The notes below the pieces were generated by a model. The model made no database searches, was not told the DNA's origin, and saw only the letters and a list, made by a program, of their open reading frames with translations. From the NCBI RefSeq assembly GCF_019679435.2, contig NZ_CP139781.1, forward strand, positions 5,266,001-5,330,000: a stretch of 64,000 nt of DNA. Direction: 5' to 3'. Origin of the DNA: Actomonas aquatica (lineage in GTDB: Bacteria; Verrucomicrobiota; Verrucomicrobiia; Opitutales; Opitutaceae). The translations under genes were made by a program, and so were the position numbers. Position 1 is the stretch's first letter; each line of letters begins with the position of its first letter. Shown here piece after piece: positions 17,102 to 26,164 of this stretch.

Positions 17102-18100
17102 ATGAATTTTGCGGTCATTGGTGCTGGGGCGTGGGGGACGGCGATGGCGATCCATCTGGCGAAGATGCAGCATACGGTGACGTTGGTGCCGCGGCGATTT
17201 GAGCAGGCGTTGGCCTTGTCGTCGGCGCGCGAGAATGCCGATTACCTGCCGGGCGTGCCCCTGCCGCCGAGCCTGCAAATCGGACACGAATTGGTGCCGG
17301 TATTGATGGAAGCCGAAGTGGTGCTGCTGGCTTGTCCGGCGCAGGCGCTGCGGGAGACCGCGACGCGCGTGAAGGACGCACTGACGCTGGCCACACAACT
17401 GAAGTTGGTGGTGAGTCTGGCCAAGGGGCTGGAGTTGGAGACGCACCTGCGTCCAGCCGAAGTGATTGCGCAGGTCCTGCCGGACGTGCCGGTGGGATCG
17501 TTGACGGGACCGACCAATGCGGCCGAGGTCGCGCAGGGGTTGCCGGCGGCGATGGTGCTGGCGGCGAATGCGCCGGCGGACTTGCTGGAGGCGGTGCAGG
17601 TGGAGATCAGCGGAGCGAGTCTGCGGGTCTACCTCAGTCACGATGTGGCGGGGGCAGAGTTTGGCGGGTGCCTGAAGAACATCTACGCGATCGCGGCGGG
17701 CATTTGTGACGGGTTGAAACTCGGCGACAACACCAGTGCGGCGATGCTCACGCGGGCACTGGCTGAGATGGTGCGGGTGGGCGAGGCGCTGGGCGCGCAG
17801 CGGGACACGTTTTATGGCCTGAGCGGGTTTGGCGATCTGATCGCGACCTGCCACGGCGAGTGGAGTCGCAACCGCCAGTTTGGTGAGCAAGTGGGCGCGG
17901 GGGCGTCGATCGAGGAGATCATGGCCAACCGCAAAACGGTGGTGGAAGGCTACAAAACGGCGGCGTCGTTTTATGGTCTGTGTCGCGACCGCGGCATCGA
18001 GGCACCGATCTTGGCCGAGGTGTATCAGACGCTCTACGAAGGCAAAGCCCCGGCGCAGGCGCTGCGCGACCTGATGCTGCGCGAGTTGAAACGCGAGTGA
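17102..18100 (+). CDS. gpsA: Glycerol-3-phosphate dehydrogenase [NAD(P)+]
   Basis: 332 aa. The enzyme reduces dihydroxyacetone phosphate to sn-glycerol-3-phosphate, the backbone for phospholipids. A Rossmann loop is at residues 7-12 (GAGAWG), SLAKG carries Lys108, and GGCLKNIYAIAAGICDGL carries the catalytic Lys192; GLSGFGDLIATC follows. The usual GPSFAxE motif reads GPTNAAE here, a mild departure. Length matches the family. Cytoplasmic, single-gene unit. Confidence 0.96.
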   Translation: MNFAVIGAGAWGTAMAIHLAKMQHTVTLVPRRFEQALALSSARENADYLPGVPLPPSLQIGHELVPVLMEAEVVLLACPAQALRETATRVKDALTLATQLKLVVSLAKGLELETHLRPAEVIAQVLPDVPVGSLTGPTNAAEVAQGLPAAMVLAANAPADLLEAVQVEISGASLRVYLSHDVAGAEFGGCLKNIYAIAAGICDGLKLGDNTSAAMLTRALAEMVRVGEALGAQRDTFYGLSGFGDLIATCHGEWSRNRQFGEQVGAGASIEEIMANRKTVVEGYKTAASFYGLCRDRGIEAPILAEVYQTLYEGKAPAQALRDLMLRELKRE

Positions 18101-18154
18101 GTGGGGCGCCCGGCGTGCAGGAGAGCGATGGCCGGACGCGTCAGCGCTGAAGGG

Positions 18155-18853
18155 TCACCGCTTTCGCCAAGCGCCAAAATACTCGAAGTGGTTTTCGCTC
18201 CCCGGAGACTCCACTTCGCAGGAAGCTGTGATGCCGAGTCTGGCGGTGGCTTGGTCAAACATCGCGCGCCAGGAGCCTGAGTCCCAGACGTGGGCGTGTT
18301 CGCGACGACGGCGCACGGTGACGATGTGACCCGGCAGGTATTCGGCGGGTTCGTCGAAGACGTGAGGGCCCACGTGACGCAGGAAGTCGAGGTAGTGTTC
18401 GTCGTCGTTTTCGGTCACCCCGTTTTCATAGTCGGCCCAGAGGTGATCGAAGGTCGTAAGGGCGCGGTCGCGATCGTAGGTGTAGCGTTTGTCGGGCACC
18501 GCGATCAGCAGCAGGCCGTTGGGGCGGAGGATCCGGAAGCACTCTGCGAGCACGCGAATCGGGTTGGCGACGTGTTCGATGACATGACTGAGGATCACGA
18601 ACTCGAAGGTTTGATCTTCGAACTGCGCCAAGCCGTCGTGATCGAGTTCGCCGAGGTGGTCGACGGAGACAAAGGCGTCATCGCCGATCTCGGGAAAAAG
18701 TTGGCGGGCGTCCTCCGCGGTCATGGCGTCGAAATACTCGACCTGCGCCGCCGGCGGCACCGGCGAGGGTTTGTTAAGCGCTCCAATTTCCAGGCCCCGT
18801 CCCGAGAGCATCGCGTAGGCACTTCGGCGATAGGGGGCGGTGAGGAAACTCAT
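18155..18853 (-). CDS. Class I SAM-dependent methyltransferase
   Basis: 232 aa from ATG 18853; a GTG at 18865 would add four residues. The SAM-binding motif I reads GLEIGALNKP, a variant of the ExGxG loop, followed by VEYFDAMT. FVILSHVIEHV matches motif IV of Methyltransf_11/23-type enzymes, and LRPNGLLLIAVPDKRYTYD is motif VI. Such proteins commonly sit in polysaccharide or lipid-modification loci; here there is no such neighbour, so the substrate is unknown. It is divergent from the DUF885 gene (58 nt apart). Confidence 0.88.
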   Translation of the reverse strand: MSFLTAPYRRSAYAMLSGRGLEIGALNKPSPVPPAAQVEYFDAMTAEDARQLFPEIGDDAFVSVDHLGELDHDGLAQFEDQTFEFVILSHVIEHVANPIRVLAECFRILRPNGLLLIAVPDKRYTYDRDRALTTFDHLWADYENGVTENDDEHYLDFLRHVGPHVFDEPAEYLPGHIVTVRRRREHAHVWDSGSWRAMFDQATARLGITASCEVESPGSENHFEYFGAWRKR

Positions 18854-18911
18854 GGCCGGATTCACGTTCCGGTGCTTGCCTTCGGCAACCTCAATCCCCC
18901 GTCATAGCTGC

Positions 18912-20663
18912 ATGAAGAATCTGATCCGCGGAGTTTGGGTAGGAGCTTTAACCATCCTGTCGGCGGCGGCCCATCCGGTGGATGATGCGATGGAGGCCTT
19001 TGCGGCAGATTGGGTTCGGGGGAATCCGGTGCTCGCGAGTCGCACCCAGTATTTCACGGGAGCGGAGCAGGCTGCGCTGGAAGGCCAACTCACTCCCGTG
19101 ACGAGTGAATACAAAGCCGAGCGCGCCGCGCAGGCGGCGGCGGGACTGGCAATGATCCGCGCGCTCGACACGACCGGGGCCCCCGAGTCGACCCTGCGGG
19201 CCAAACGCACGCTGGAGTGGTTGCTGGAGGACTACGTGCGCGAGGCGCAGTTCGATGACTTTTATTTTCCGCTCAACCAGTTCACCGGCGTGCAGCGTTA
19301 TCTGGTGAGTTACCTGGCGAGCTCAATGCCCATCCGTCACGCGGGTGACGCCCGCAACTATGCGGCGCGGATCGGACAGATGGGCGGCGTGATGACCGAT
19401 GCGCGGGTGGAGATGGAGCGGCGCGAAGCGCAGGGCATGTTGCTGCCGGATTTCATTCTGCGGGCGACCATCCGGCAGATGGAGTTGTTCCTTGCGCCCG
19501 AACCCGCGGACAACCTGCTGGCCACCTCGTTTGAACGGCGGGCGGCTGAGCTGAGCGACCTGACCGCGGCGGAACGCGAGCGTTTGCTGGCGGCGGTGGT
19601 GAGCGACCTGACGGAATCGGTGTATCCAGCATATCGTGACGCGCTGGCGACCTTGGAACGGCAACTCAAGCAGGCGACGGCGGATGCGGGCATCTGGCGG
19701 CTGCCGCGCGGGGCGGAAGCTTACGCGTCGAAACTGCGCCACTACACCAACGGTGATATGACCCCGCAGGAGATTCATGAACTGGGTCTGGCCGAGGTGG
19801 CGCGCATCGAGGCGGAGATGGATGCGATTCTGCGCGACCAGGGATTGACGGAAGGTTCGGTCAACGCGCGCTACAAGGAGTTGGAGGCGCGTATCCAACC
19901 CACGGGCACGGATGATCCTCGCCCGATGCTGTTGTCGCAGTATGCGGAGATGGTGGACGACGCAGTGGCGCGGTCGCAGTCCTTGTTCGACATGATGCCG
20001 CGCGCGCCGGTGGTGGTGCGCCGCGAGCCGTTGTTTTCGGAGGCGAGTGCGGCGGCCCATTATTCGGTGCCGGCGGCGGATGGCTCGGTGCCGGGCATCT
20101 TCTGGGTGCCGCTGCCGGGGGAACCTTACCGGATGATCAGCCGGCGTTCGCTGGCTTACCATGAAGCGGTGCCGGGGCATCATTTCCAGTTGGCGCTGCA
20201 GCAGGAGATGGAGGAGCTACCCAAGTGGTGGTCGAACCGCATCTTTGGCAGCAACTCGGCGTATTCCGAAGGCTGGGCTTTGTATGCGGAATGGCTGGCC
20301 AACGACGAAGGCTGGTATGAAGGCGACCCGATCGGGAAGCTCGGTTATCTGAGCAGTGAGCTGCTGCGGGCGCGTAGGCTGGTGGTGGACACGGGCCTGC
20401 ACGCGTTCAAGTGGACGCGGCAGCAGGTGATCGACTACGGCATCTCGGTGAGCGAAACGGAGCGTTACGTGGTGTATGCCGGGCAGGCGACGTCCTACAA
20501 AGTGGGGCAGCTCACCATCGTGAAGCTACGGCGTGAGGCCGAGGCACGGCTGGGCGATAAATTCGACCTACCGACCTTCCACAACATCGTGCTGCGCGGC
20601 GCGAGTGCGCCGCTGGAAATCGTGCGCGACGACGTCGAAGCCTGGATCGCCGCACAGGAATGA
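18912..20663 (+). CDS. Secreted DUF885 family metallopeptidase-like protein
   Basis: 583 aa from ATG 18912, which directly precedes a signal peptide (residues 1-20, ending SAAAH). DUF885 proteins are M32-like metallohydrolases; the zinc motif is seen as YHEAVPGHH (HExxPGHH) followed by the SEGWALYAEWL glutamate. Other family segments present are FWVPLPGEPYRMISRRSLAYHE and GQATSYKVGQLTIVKLR. It probably acts as an exported carboxypeptidase-type or dipeptide-degrading enzyme; substrate unproven. Single gene, followed by repeat-rich DNA. Confidence 0.92.
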   Translation: MKNLIRGVWVGALTILSAAAHPVDDAMEAFAADWVRGNPVLASRTQYFTGAEQAALEGQLTPVTSEYKAERAAQAAAGLAMIRALDTTGAPESTLRAKRTLEWLLEDYVREAQFDDFYFPLNQFTGVQRYLVSYLASSMPIRHAGDARNYAARIGQMGGVMTDARVEMERREAQGMLLPDFILRATIRQMELFLAPEPADNLLATSFERRAAELSDLTAAERERLLAAVVSDLTESVYPAYRDALATLERQLKQATADAGIWRLPRGAEAYASKLRHYTNGDMTPQEIHELGLAEVARIEAEMDAILRDQGLTEGSVNARYKELEARIQPTGTDDPRPMLLSQYAEMVDDAVARSQSLFDMMPRAPVVVRREPLFSEASAAAHYSVPAADGSVPGIFWVPLPGEPYRMISRRSLAYHEAVPGHHFQLALQQEMEELPKWWSNRIFGSNSAYSEGWALYAEWLANDEGWYEGDPIGKLGYLSSELLRARRLVVDTGLHAFKWTRQQVIDYGISVSETERYVVYAGQATSYKVGQLTIVKLRREAEARLGDKFDLPTFHNIVLRGASAPLEIVRDDVEAWIAAQE

Positions 20664-20749
20664 GCGCGGCGGGCGGGAGGGGCTTTCTATTTTACAGAAG
20701 GAAACGAAGGGGAAGCAGGTGCTGAGTGGCAGGGCTTGGTCGCCGAAGC

Positions 20750-20780
20750 TTTTTACACCAAGGCAGCAAAGGGAGCAAAG
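20750..20780 (+). repeat. CACCAAGGCAGCAAAGG repeat
   Basis: This 31-nt block is identical to 15695-15725. Both copies start with TTTTTACACC and end GGGAGCAAAG. Both lie downstream of convergent gene ends beside CACAGAAGG strings, so they belong to one dispersed intergenic family. Confidence 0.75.
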
Positions 20781-20889
20781 AGCCGGCAGGGGGAGTGCCT
20801 GCGCTATCCGATGGAGGCTCGGTTATCGGAGGGCGCGGAGAGTATCCTGCCTAAGGCGGAAGAATGGAACCGAGGGGGAGGTGGAGTCA

Positions 20890-20961
20890 GCCACGAAGAG
20901 GCACAAAAATGCACGAAAAGGATCCGGATGGTTTTTGTGCGTTTTCGTGCCTTTTTGTGGC
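20890..20961. repeat. Imperfect inverted repeat of GCACAAAAA units
   Basis: The left arm, 20890-20919 (GCCACGAAGAGGCACAAAAA and on), pairs with the right arm, 20932-20961, which ends GTGCCTTTTTGTGGC. GGATCCGG lies at the centre. Each arm is built of 10-nt-like units. It could form a long hairpin at the end of the symporter gene. Confidence 0.6.
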
Positions 20962-21034
20962 TAGGTCTCGGTCGGACGGGGGCCGGTGGAGAGGCTTTGC
21001 TCTCTTTGCTGCCTTCTGTAAAAACAACCCCGGC

Positions 21035-22759
21035 TTACCGCGCGAGTTGGCGGGGGACGCGGATGTGTTCGACCTCTTCCTGGACTTCGGCGGGGGGCTC
21101 GGGGGTGAAGCGGGCGACGATTTGGGCCACGGCGAAGTTGATCAACATGCCGATGGTGCCGATGCCTTCGGGGGAGATGCCGAAGAGCCAGTGCTCAGGG
21201 TTGTTTTTCTCCGGGACGATGAACTTGAAGTAGCTGATGTAGACCGCGGTGAAGATGATACCGACGATCATGCCGGAGATGGCGCCTTCGCGGTTCATCT
21301 TCTTCTGGAAGATGCCCATGAGGATGGCGGGGAAGAAGGAGGCGGCGGCGAGACCGAAGGCGAAGGCCACGACCTGCGCGACGAAGCCAGGCGGGTTGAT
21401 GCCGAAGTAGGCGGCGACCACGACGGCGGCACCGGCGGCGACACGGGCCCACATGAGTTCACCCTTTTCGCTGATGTCCGGCTTGATGCAGCGCTTCACC
21501 AGGTCGTGGGCGAAGGCGGTGGAGATGACCAGGAGCAGGCCGGCGGCGGTGGAGAGGGCGGCGGCCAGACAGCCGGCGGCGACGAGGCCGATGACCCAGT
21601 TGGGCAGCTGGGCGATCTCGGGATTGGCCAGGACGATGATGTCGCGGTCGATGGTGAGTTCGTTGCCGGCCCAACCCTTGGCGGCGACCTCGGTTTGGAA
21701 GGCAGGGTCGGTGTTCTTGTCGTTGTAATACTGAATTTTTCCGTCGCCGTTTTTGTCGTCGAAAGTGAGCAAGCCGGTCTCTTCCCACGTGGTGAACCAG
21801 GCCGGCATTTCGGAGTAGGTGGCGTTGTCGACGGTGTTGAGCAGGTTGGTGCGGGCAAAGGCCGCGACGGCCGGGGCGGTGGTGTAGAGGATGGCGATGA
21901 AGAGCAGCGCCCAGAAGGCCGACATGCGCGCGCCGGAGACGTTGGGCACGGTGTAGAAGCGCACGATCACGTGGGGCAGTCCGGCGGTGCCGACCATGAG
22001 CGCGCAGGTGATGGCGGCGACATCGACCACGGGTTTGACGCCCTGAGTGTAGGCGTGGAAGCCGAGGTCGGTGCTGAGCGTGTCGAGCAGATCGAGCACG
22101 TAGGTGCCGCCTTCCTTGGTGGCGGCGCCGAGCCCGAGCTGCGGGATCGGGTTACCCGTGAGCATGATGGCGATGAAGATCGCGGGCACCATGTAGGCGA
22201 AGATGAGGACGCAGTATTGGGCGACCTGCGTGTAGGTGATGCCCTTCATGCCGCCGAGCACGGCGTAGACGAAGACGATGCCGGTGCCGATGATGACGCC
22301 GGTGTTGATGTCGACCTCGAGGAAGCGGGAGAAGACGATGCCGACGCCGCGCATCTGACCGGCGACGTAGGTGAACGACACCATGATGGCGCAGAGCACG
22401 GCGACGATGCGGGCGGTCTGCGAGTAGTAGCGGTCACCGACAAAGTCCGGCACGGTGAACTTGCCAAATTTGCGCAGATAAGGGGCGAGCAGCAGCGCGA
22501 GCAGCACGTAACCTCCCGTCCAACCCATCAGGTAGACGCCGCCGTCGCGTCCCTGGAAGGAGATGATGCCGGCCATTCCCATGAAGGACGCTGCACTCAT
22601 CCAGTCGGCGGCGGTGGCCATGCCGTTGTGGATCGGCTTCACGCCGCCGCCGGACACGTAGAACTCCTTGGTGGAGCCGGCGCGGGAGCGGTAGGCAATG
22701 TAGAGGTAGAGCGCGAACGAAAGGGCTACGATGAGGTAGGTCCAGGCTTGAGCGGACAT
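21035..22759 (-). CDS. Sodium:solute symporter, VC_2705/acetate-permease-like
   Basis: 574 aa polytopic SSS-family carrier with about 13 membrane helices. Core segments are FYVSGGGVKPIHNGMATAAD, FTVPDFVGDRY and LSTAAGLLLVISTAFAHDLVKR. Together with the small DUF4212 protein encoded just upstream it matches the two-component monocarboxylate/acetate-type carriers. A large non-membrane insertion around residues 320-395 includes an EF-hand-like loop (DKNGDGKIQYYN), likely extracytoplasmic calcium binding. Inner membrane. Substrate not determinable from sequence. Confidence 0.92.
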   Translation of the reverse strand: MSAQAWTYLIVALSFALYLYIAYRSRAGSTKEFYVSGGGVKPIHNGMATAADWMSAASFMGMAGIISFQGRDGGVYLMGWTGGYVLLALLLAPYLRKFGKFTVPDFVGDRYYSQTARIVAVLCAIMVSFTYVAGQMRGVGIVFSRFLEVDINTGVIIGTGIVFVYAVLGGMKGITYTQVAQYCVLIFAYMVPAIFIAIMLTGNPIPQLGLGAATKEGGTYVLDLLDTLSTDLGFHAYTQGVKPVVDVAAITCALMVGTAGLPHVIVRFYTVPNVSGARMSAFWALLFIAILYTTAPAVAAFARTNLLNTVDNATYSEMPAWFTTWEETGLLTFDDKNGDGKIQYYNDKNTDPAFQTEVAAKGWAGNELTIDRDIIVLANPEIAQLPNWVIGLVAAGCLAAALSTAAGLLLVISTAFAHDLVKRCIKPDISEKGELMWARVAAGAAVVVAAYFGINPPGFVAQVVAFAFGLAAASFFPAILMGIFQKKMNREGAISGMIVGIIFTAVYISYFKFIVPEKNNPEHWLFGISPEGIGTIGMLINFAVAQIVARFTPEPPAEVQEEVEHIRVPRQLAR

Positions 22760-22816
22760 GGGCGGGGTAAGGGAGGAGGTGGGTAAGAAGAGAGAGGGGA
22801 GGGGGCCGGGGAGCCG

Positions 22817-22918
22817 GCTCTTTATTCTTTCTCTTTATCTTTCTCTTTCTCCCCGAAGGCCGGGATCCGATCGCACCACGGGGAGAAAGAGAAAGATAAA
22901 GAGGAAAGAATAAAGAGC
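22817..22918. repeat. AG-rich long inverted repeat, element 1
   Basis: The left arm 22817-22854 and right arm 22880-22918 are complementary across 38-39 nt except for one inserted base, with a 25-nt loop. The right arm begins GGGGAGAAAGAGAAAGATAA and ends AATAAAGAGC. A related element lies at 34819-34915. It sits between the DUF4212 gene and its symporter. Confidence 0.85.
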
Positions 22919-22944
22919 GCCTGACGGCGCGGGCGAAGGGGGGA

Positions 22945-23205
22945 TCAGTCCTCGTGCACGTCGTATTGGCGGTCGAGTTTGTTCATGCGCCAGACGTAGT
23001 AGGCGATGATGCCGACGAACACGTAGATCGAGCCTTGTTGGCCCATCCAAAAGCCGAGTTTAAAACCACCGATCCGGATCTGGTCCAAGGCGTCGGCAAA
23101 GAAGATGCCGCAGCCGAAGGACACAAAGGCCCAGAGGATGAGGAGGGTAGAAAGCAAGCGAAGGTTGGCGCGCCAGTGAGCCCGGCGGTTTTCAGGGGTA
23201 GCCAT
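22945..23205 (-). CDS. DUF4212 small subunit of sodium:solute symporter
   Basis: 86 aa with two membrane helices (about 17-37 and 55-72) and the family segments HWRANLRLLSTLLILWAFVS, GFKLGFWMGQQGSI and NKLDRQY. DUF4212 proteins are normally encoded immediately before a VC_2705-type symporter and are thought to act with it. Here 185 nt containing a long inverted repeat separate the two, an unusually wide gap. Confidence 0.93.
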   Translation of the reverse strand: MATPENRRAHWRANLRLLSTLLILWAFVSFGCGIFFADALDQIRIGGFKLGFWMGQQGSIYVFVGIIAYYVWRMNKLDRQYDVHED

Positions 23206-23277
23206 GGGGGGAAAGCGATGGCGGGCCCGACCGCACCGGTCAATGGCGGAGTCGGGCCCGGCGGAGATTGGCCGCCA

Positions 23278-25050
23278 TCAAAGCTCAGCGAGGCGCGGTC
23301 GGGAGGCGGCGTGACGGCGGTGCACGTCGACGTAGATCTCGTCGCAGAGTTGGTCGACCACGGGGCCTTGCGGGAAGTCGTCACTGAAACCGGGCGCCAC
23401 CGGATCGAGCATGAGTTTGGCGGTGGCGAGGAAGTCGCGGATGAGTTCACGCGGTTCTTCGTCACCGACGGCGATGCGGATGGTGGTGGGCGCGATGCCG
23501 GCGGCGGCGAGGGCCGCGGGTGAGAGTTCGCTGTGGGAGGTGAGGGCCGGGCAGAGCACGACGGTGTTGCTTTGGCCGAGCGTGACCATGTGTCCAAACA
23601 TGGGCGCGAGCGCGTCGAAGAAGCGTTGAAAGTGCAGGCGATTGAGTCCGGCGCGTTCGAAGTCGATGGTGAAGAGCGGCGCGGGCAAACCGAGGTAGCT
23701 GAGCTCGTCGACGAGGTGGTGGTGCGGATGACCCACGATGGCCGGGCACTGCACGGTGATGGCGGGATGGGTGCTGAGCCACTCGGCGAGAATGCGGGTG
23801 TTGATGCACTTTTTGAGCATGCGGCCCTCGAGGGTTTTCATGCCGCTGAGCACCTCGAAAGCTTTGTCGGCTTCGAGGAAGGCGCCCTTCACGTAATACA
23901 CGTTCCAGAAGAGGGTCTGGTCCCAGCCGGGTTCCCCCTTGGGGGCAAACATGTCGGGTGCGCGGCCGATCACGACACCGGCGGTGGTATTGCCGGCGCC
24001 GGCGAGGTCCTTGGTGTAGCTGTGAATGAGGTAGTCGGGCCGCGCGGTCGGGTCGGGGTGACGGAGTGGCCGCGACAGGAAGGGCGTGGCGACCGTGCCG
24101 TCGAGCAACACGGTGAGACCGGCGGCGTGAGCGGCGCGGCAGATACCCGGCACATCGAGGAAGGTGCCGTGCGGATTGCAGGGACTTTCGATGAAGACGT
24201 AGATGCGACGGCCGTCGGCGAGGCGATCGGCGTGAGTCGTCTGGGCGCGGGTGAGGGCGGCAGAAAAATCGTCGGCGTCGCAACCGTCGAAAAATTCAAT
24301 GGCGACATCGAGGTTGGAGGGTTTGGCGAACCAATCGTGCAGCAACTGGTAGGTGCCGCCGTAGACGTTGCGGGAGGCCAGCACGATGTCGCGGTATCCA
24401 ATAAGATGTGACAGCGCGCCATCGATGGCGGACATGCCGCTGTTGAAATTCCAGGCGAGGTAGTCGGCGGCTTCGGGGCCGGCCTCCAAATCGACGATGT
24501 GATTGGCCAGCGCGATGGAGGTCGGATTGAGCAGACGCGAGTAAATCTCGTGCAGGAACTCGCGACCGTGGAAAGCGTCGTCGATCCACTCGGTGCAGGC
24601 GAAGATGTAGGTCGCGGTGCGGGTGATGACCGGGTTGGCAGAGAAGAGCGCGGCGACGTTGTCGAAGGTGGGATACGGGCCCTTGGCGAGGGTGGTTTCC
24701 AGTGAGTGACCGAGGGACTGATGGACGGCGCGCGACGGGTTCTGCAGCAGGTCGAGCAGCTTGGCCAATTGGAAGGCGACGAACTTTTTCGCGTTAAAGA
24801 GGGCGAGGCGGTCGGCGCGCGGAAGTTGGGCGAGGGTGCGAGTGGTTTCGGCCCAGAGGCCGAGGAGGTCATCGTGCGCGGCGTAGAGTTTTTCGGTGAG
24901 GGCAAGCAGCGGGGGCGCGACGGGGGAGTCGGCCGGAATGGCGAAGTGGTCGAGTTGTTCGCGGGCGAGTTCGGCGGGGCTGTGGGCGCCGGAGGTTTTG
25001 CGGCGCGGCGAGAGCAGCCGGGCCGGGGTAGGGGTAGCCTGATCTTGCAT
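23278..25050 (-). CDS. Cys/Met-metabolism PLP-dependent enzyme with N-terminal extension
   Basis: 590 aa, clearly longer than the roughly 400 aa of cystathionine gamma-synthase/lyase enzymes. Residues about 1-150 are an extra, mainly helical domain. The PLP fold follows: FNSGMSAIDGALSHL, ASRNVYGGTYQLLHDWF, VFIESPCNPHGTFLDVPGI, LLDGTVATPF and the lysine in HSYTKDLAGAGN. It could catalyse gamma- or beta-elimination/replacement on a homoserine ester or cysteine derivative. Enzymes with this extension are not assigned by me to a precise reaction. Divergent from the IMPase-like gene. Confidence 0.85.
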   Translation of the reverse strand: MQDQATPTPARLLSPRRKTSGAHSPAELAREQLDHFAIPADSPVAPPLLALTEKLYAAHDDLLGLWAETTRTLAQLPRADRLALFNAKKFVAFQLAKLLDLLQNPSRAVHQSLGHSLETTLAKGPYPTFDNVAALFSANPVITRTATYIFACTEWIDDAFHGREFLHEIYSRLLNPTSIALANHIVDLEAGPEAADYLAWNFNSGMSAIDGALSHLIGYRDIVLASRNVYGGTYQLLHDWFAKPSNLDVAIEFFDGCDADDFSAALTRAQTTHADRLADGRRIYVFIESPCNPHGTFLDVPGICRAAHAAGLTVLLDGTVATPFLSRPLRHPDPTARPDYLIHSYTKDLAGAGNTTAGVVIGRAPDMFAPKGEPGWDQTLFWNVYYVKGAFLEADKAFEVLSGMKTLEGRMLKKCINTRILAEWLSTHPAITVQCPAIVGHPHHHLVDELSYLGLPAPLFTIDFERAGLNRLHFQRFFDALAPMFGHMVTLGQSNTVVLCPALTSHSELSPAALAAAGIAPTTIRIAVGDEEPRELIRDFLATAKLMLDPVAPGFSDDFPQGPVVDQLCDEIYVDVHRRHAASRPRLAEL

Positions 25051-25143
25051 GAGCGGAGCCTGCCGCGCGGCGGCGCGCGGGCAAGCTCAGGCGGGTGGGT
25101 CGAGGCTTTACGGGGATGAACGGCGCGGGCAGGCTGCGCGGCC

Positions 25144-26160
25144 ATGTCGATCACGCTGGATTCCCGCACTTTGGAACGCGCGCGCCGTCTGCTGTGCGCG
25201 CTGCAGGATGAAATTCGCAACACGCTGGTAGCGGCGCGGGCGCAGCAACGGCGGCACTTTGCGAAGGTCGCGGCGGTGACGGCGGCGGATACGATTTACC
25301 AGATCGACAAGTTGTCGGAGGACGCGCTGTTGGCGTGGCTGGAACGCAAGTGGCCGCGGCGCTGGCCGGTGGAGTTGGTGATGGAAGGGCTGGAGGAAGC
25401 CTGGACGTTTCCGCGCGGCACGGCGGTGGCCGACACGGTGTGGAAGCTGGTGATCGATCCGATCGATGGCACGCGCGGTATCATGCACGACAAACGCAGT
25501 GCGTGGGCCTTGAGCGGACTAGCGCCGCAGCGCGGGACGCGCAATCACCTCGGTGACATCGTGGTCGCGGCGATGACGGAGTTGCCGACGACGAAGCAGT
25601 GGTTGGCGGATCAGTTCAGCGCGGTGAAAGGTGGCGGCAAGGTGGTGGCGCGGTCGTATGATTTGCGGGCCGAGCGCTGGCAGAAACTGGCCGTGGCGCC
25701 GCAGACGGGAACGACGTTTGCGCATGGGTTTTCGACGGTCTCGCGGTTCTTTCCGGGCGGGAAGGTGTGGCTGAGCGAGTTTGAAGAACGGCTGTGGAAG
25801 GCGTTGGGGGAGTTGGAGGATGGCGCGGCGACGCCGGCGATTTTTGAAGACCAATACATCTCCTGTGGCGGGCAGTTGGCGGAGATCTTGTTGGGGCATG
25901 ATTTGATGGTGCTCGATGTGCGGCCGCAGGCGTTTACGGCGATCGGAATGGGGCCGGACGGGTTGAGCAGCCATCCGTATGATTTGTGCGCGGAGTTGAT
26001 CCTACGCGAAGCCGGCGGCGTGGTGGAGCGGCCGGAGGGAGGGCGCCTGCGTGACCCGCTGGATACGACGAGTCCGGTGGCGTGGGCGGCGTATGCGAAT
26101 CCGCGTTTGGCGCGCAAGGTGCGGCCGGTCGTGAAGCGGGTGTTGGGCGAGATGGGGTGA
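25144..26160 (+). CDS. Inositol monophosphatase family protein
   Basis: 338 aa. The metal-binding signature DPIDGTRG is at 105-112, with an upstream VMEGLEEAW acidic site (Glu81) and a later SSHPYDLCAELILREAGG that resembles the third-metal WDxAAG motif but has PYD in place of WD. FBPase/IMPase-like enzymes remove phosphate from small sugar or nucleotide phosphates using Mg. The departure in motif 3 and the 338-aa length suggest a subfamily with a different substrate from myo-inositol phosphate. Cytoplasmic, single gene. Confidence 0.85.
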   Translation: MSITLDSRTLERARRLLCALQDEIRNTLVAARAQQRRHFAKVAAVTAADTIYQIDKLSEDALLAWLERKWPRRWPVELVMEGLEEAWTFPRGTAVADTVWKLVIDPIDGTRGIMHDKRSAWALSGLAPQRGTRNHLGDIVVAAMTELPTTKQWLADQFSAVKGGGKVVARSYDLRAERWQKLAVAPQTGTTFAHGFSTVSRFFPGGKVWLSEFEERLWKALGELEDGAATPAIFEDQYISCGGQLAEILLGHDLMVLDVRPQAFTAIGMGPDGLSSHPYDLCAELILREAGGVVERPEGGRLRDPLDTTSPVAWAAYANPRLARKVRPVVKRVLGEMG

Positions 26161-26164
26161 GGCG

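Larger units (their letters stand above)
20664..21034. other. Intergenic region with repeat strings, no gene
   Basis: This 371-nt gap between the convergent DUF885 and symporter genes contains an ACAGAAGGAAACGAAGG string, a 31-nt block shared exactly with the 15.7-kb region, and an imperfect inverted repeat of GCACAAAAA-type units. No credible coding frame is seen. Confidence 0.75.

Noticed and set aside
20864..22786. Plus-strand frame (640 codons) opposite the symporter gene
   Set aside because: Hydrophilic Asp/Gly/His-rich translation; the minus strand encodes a clear SSS-family carrier.
22817..22918. AG-rich inverted repeat as a simple bidirectional terminator
   Set aside because: It lies between genes of the same strand, lacks a terminal T-tract after a GC-rich stem, and recurs elsewhere in related form; a repeat element fits better.
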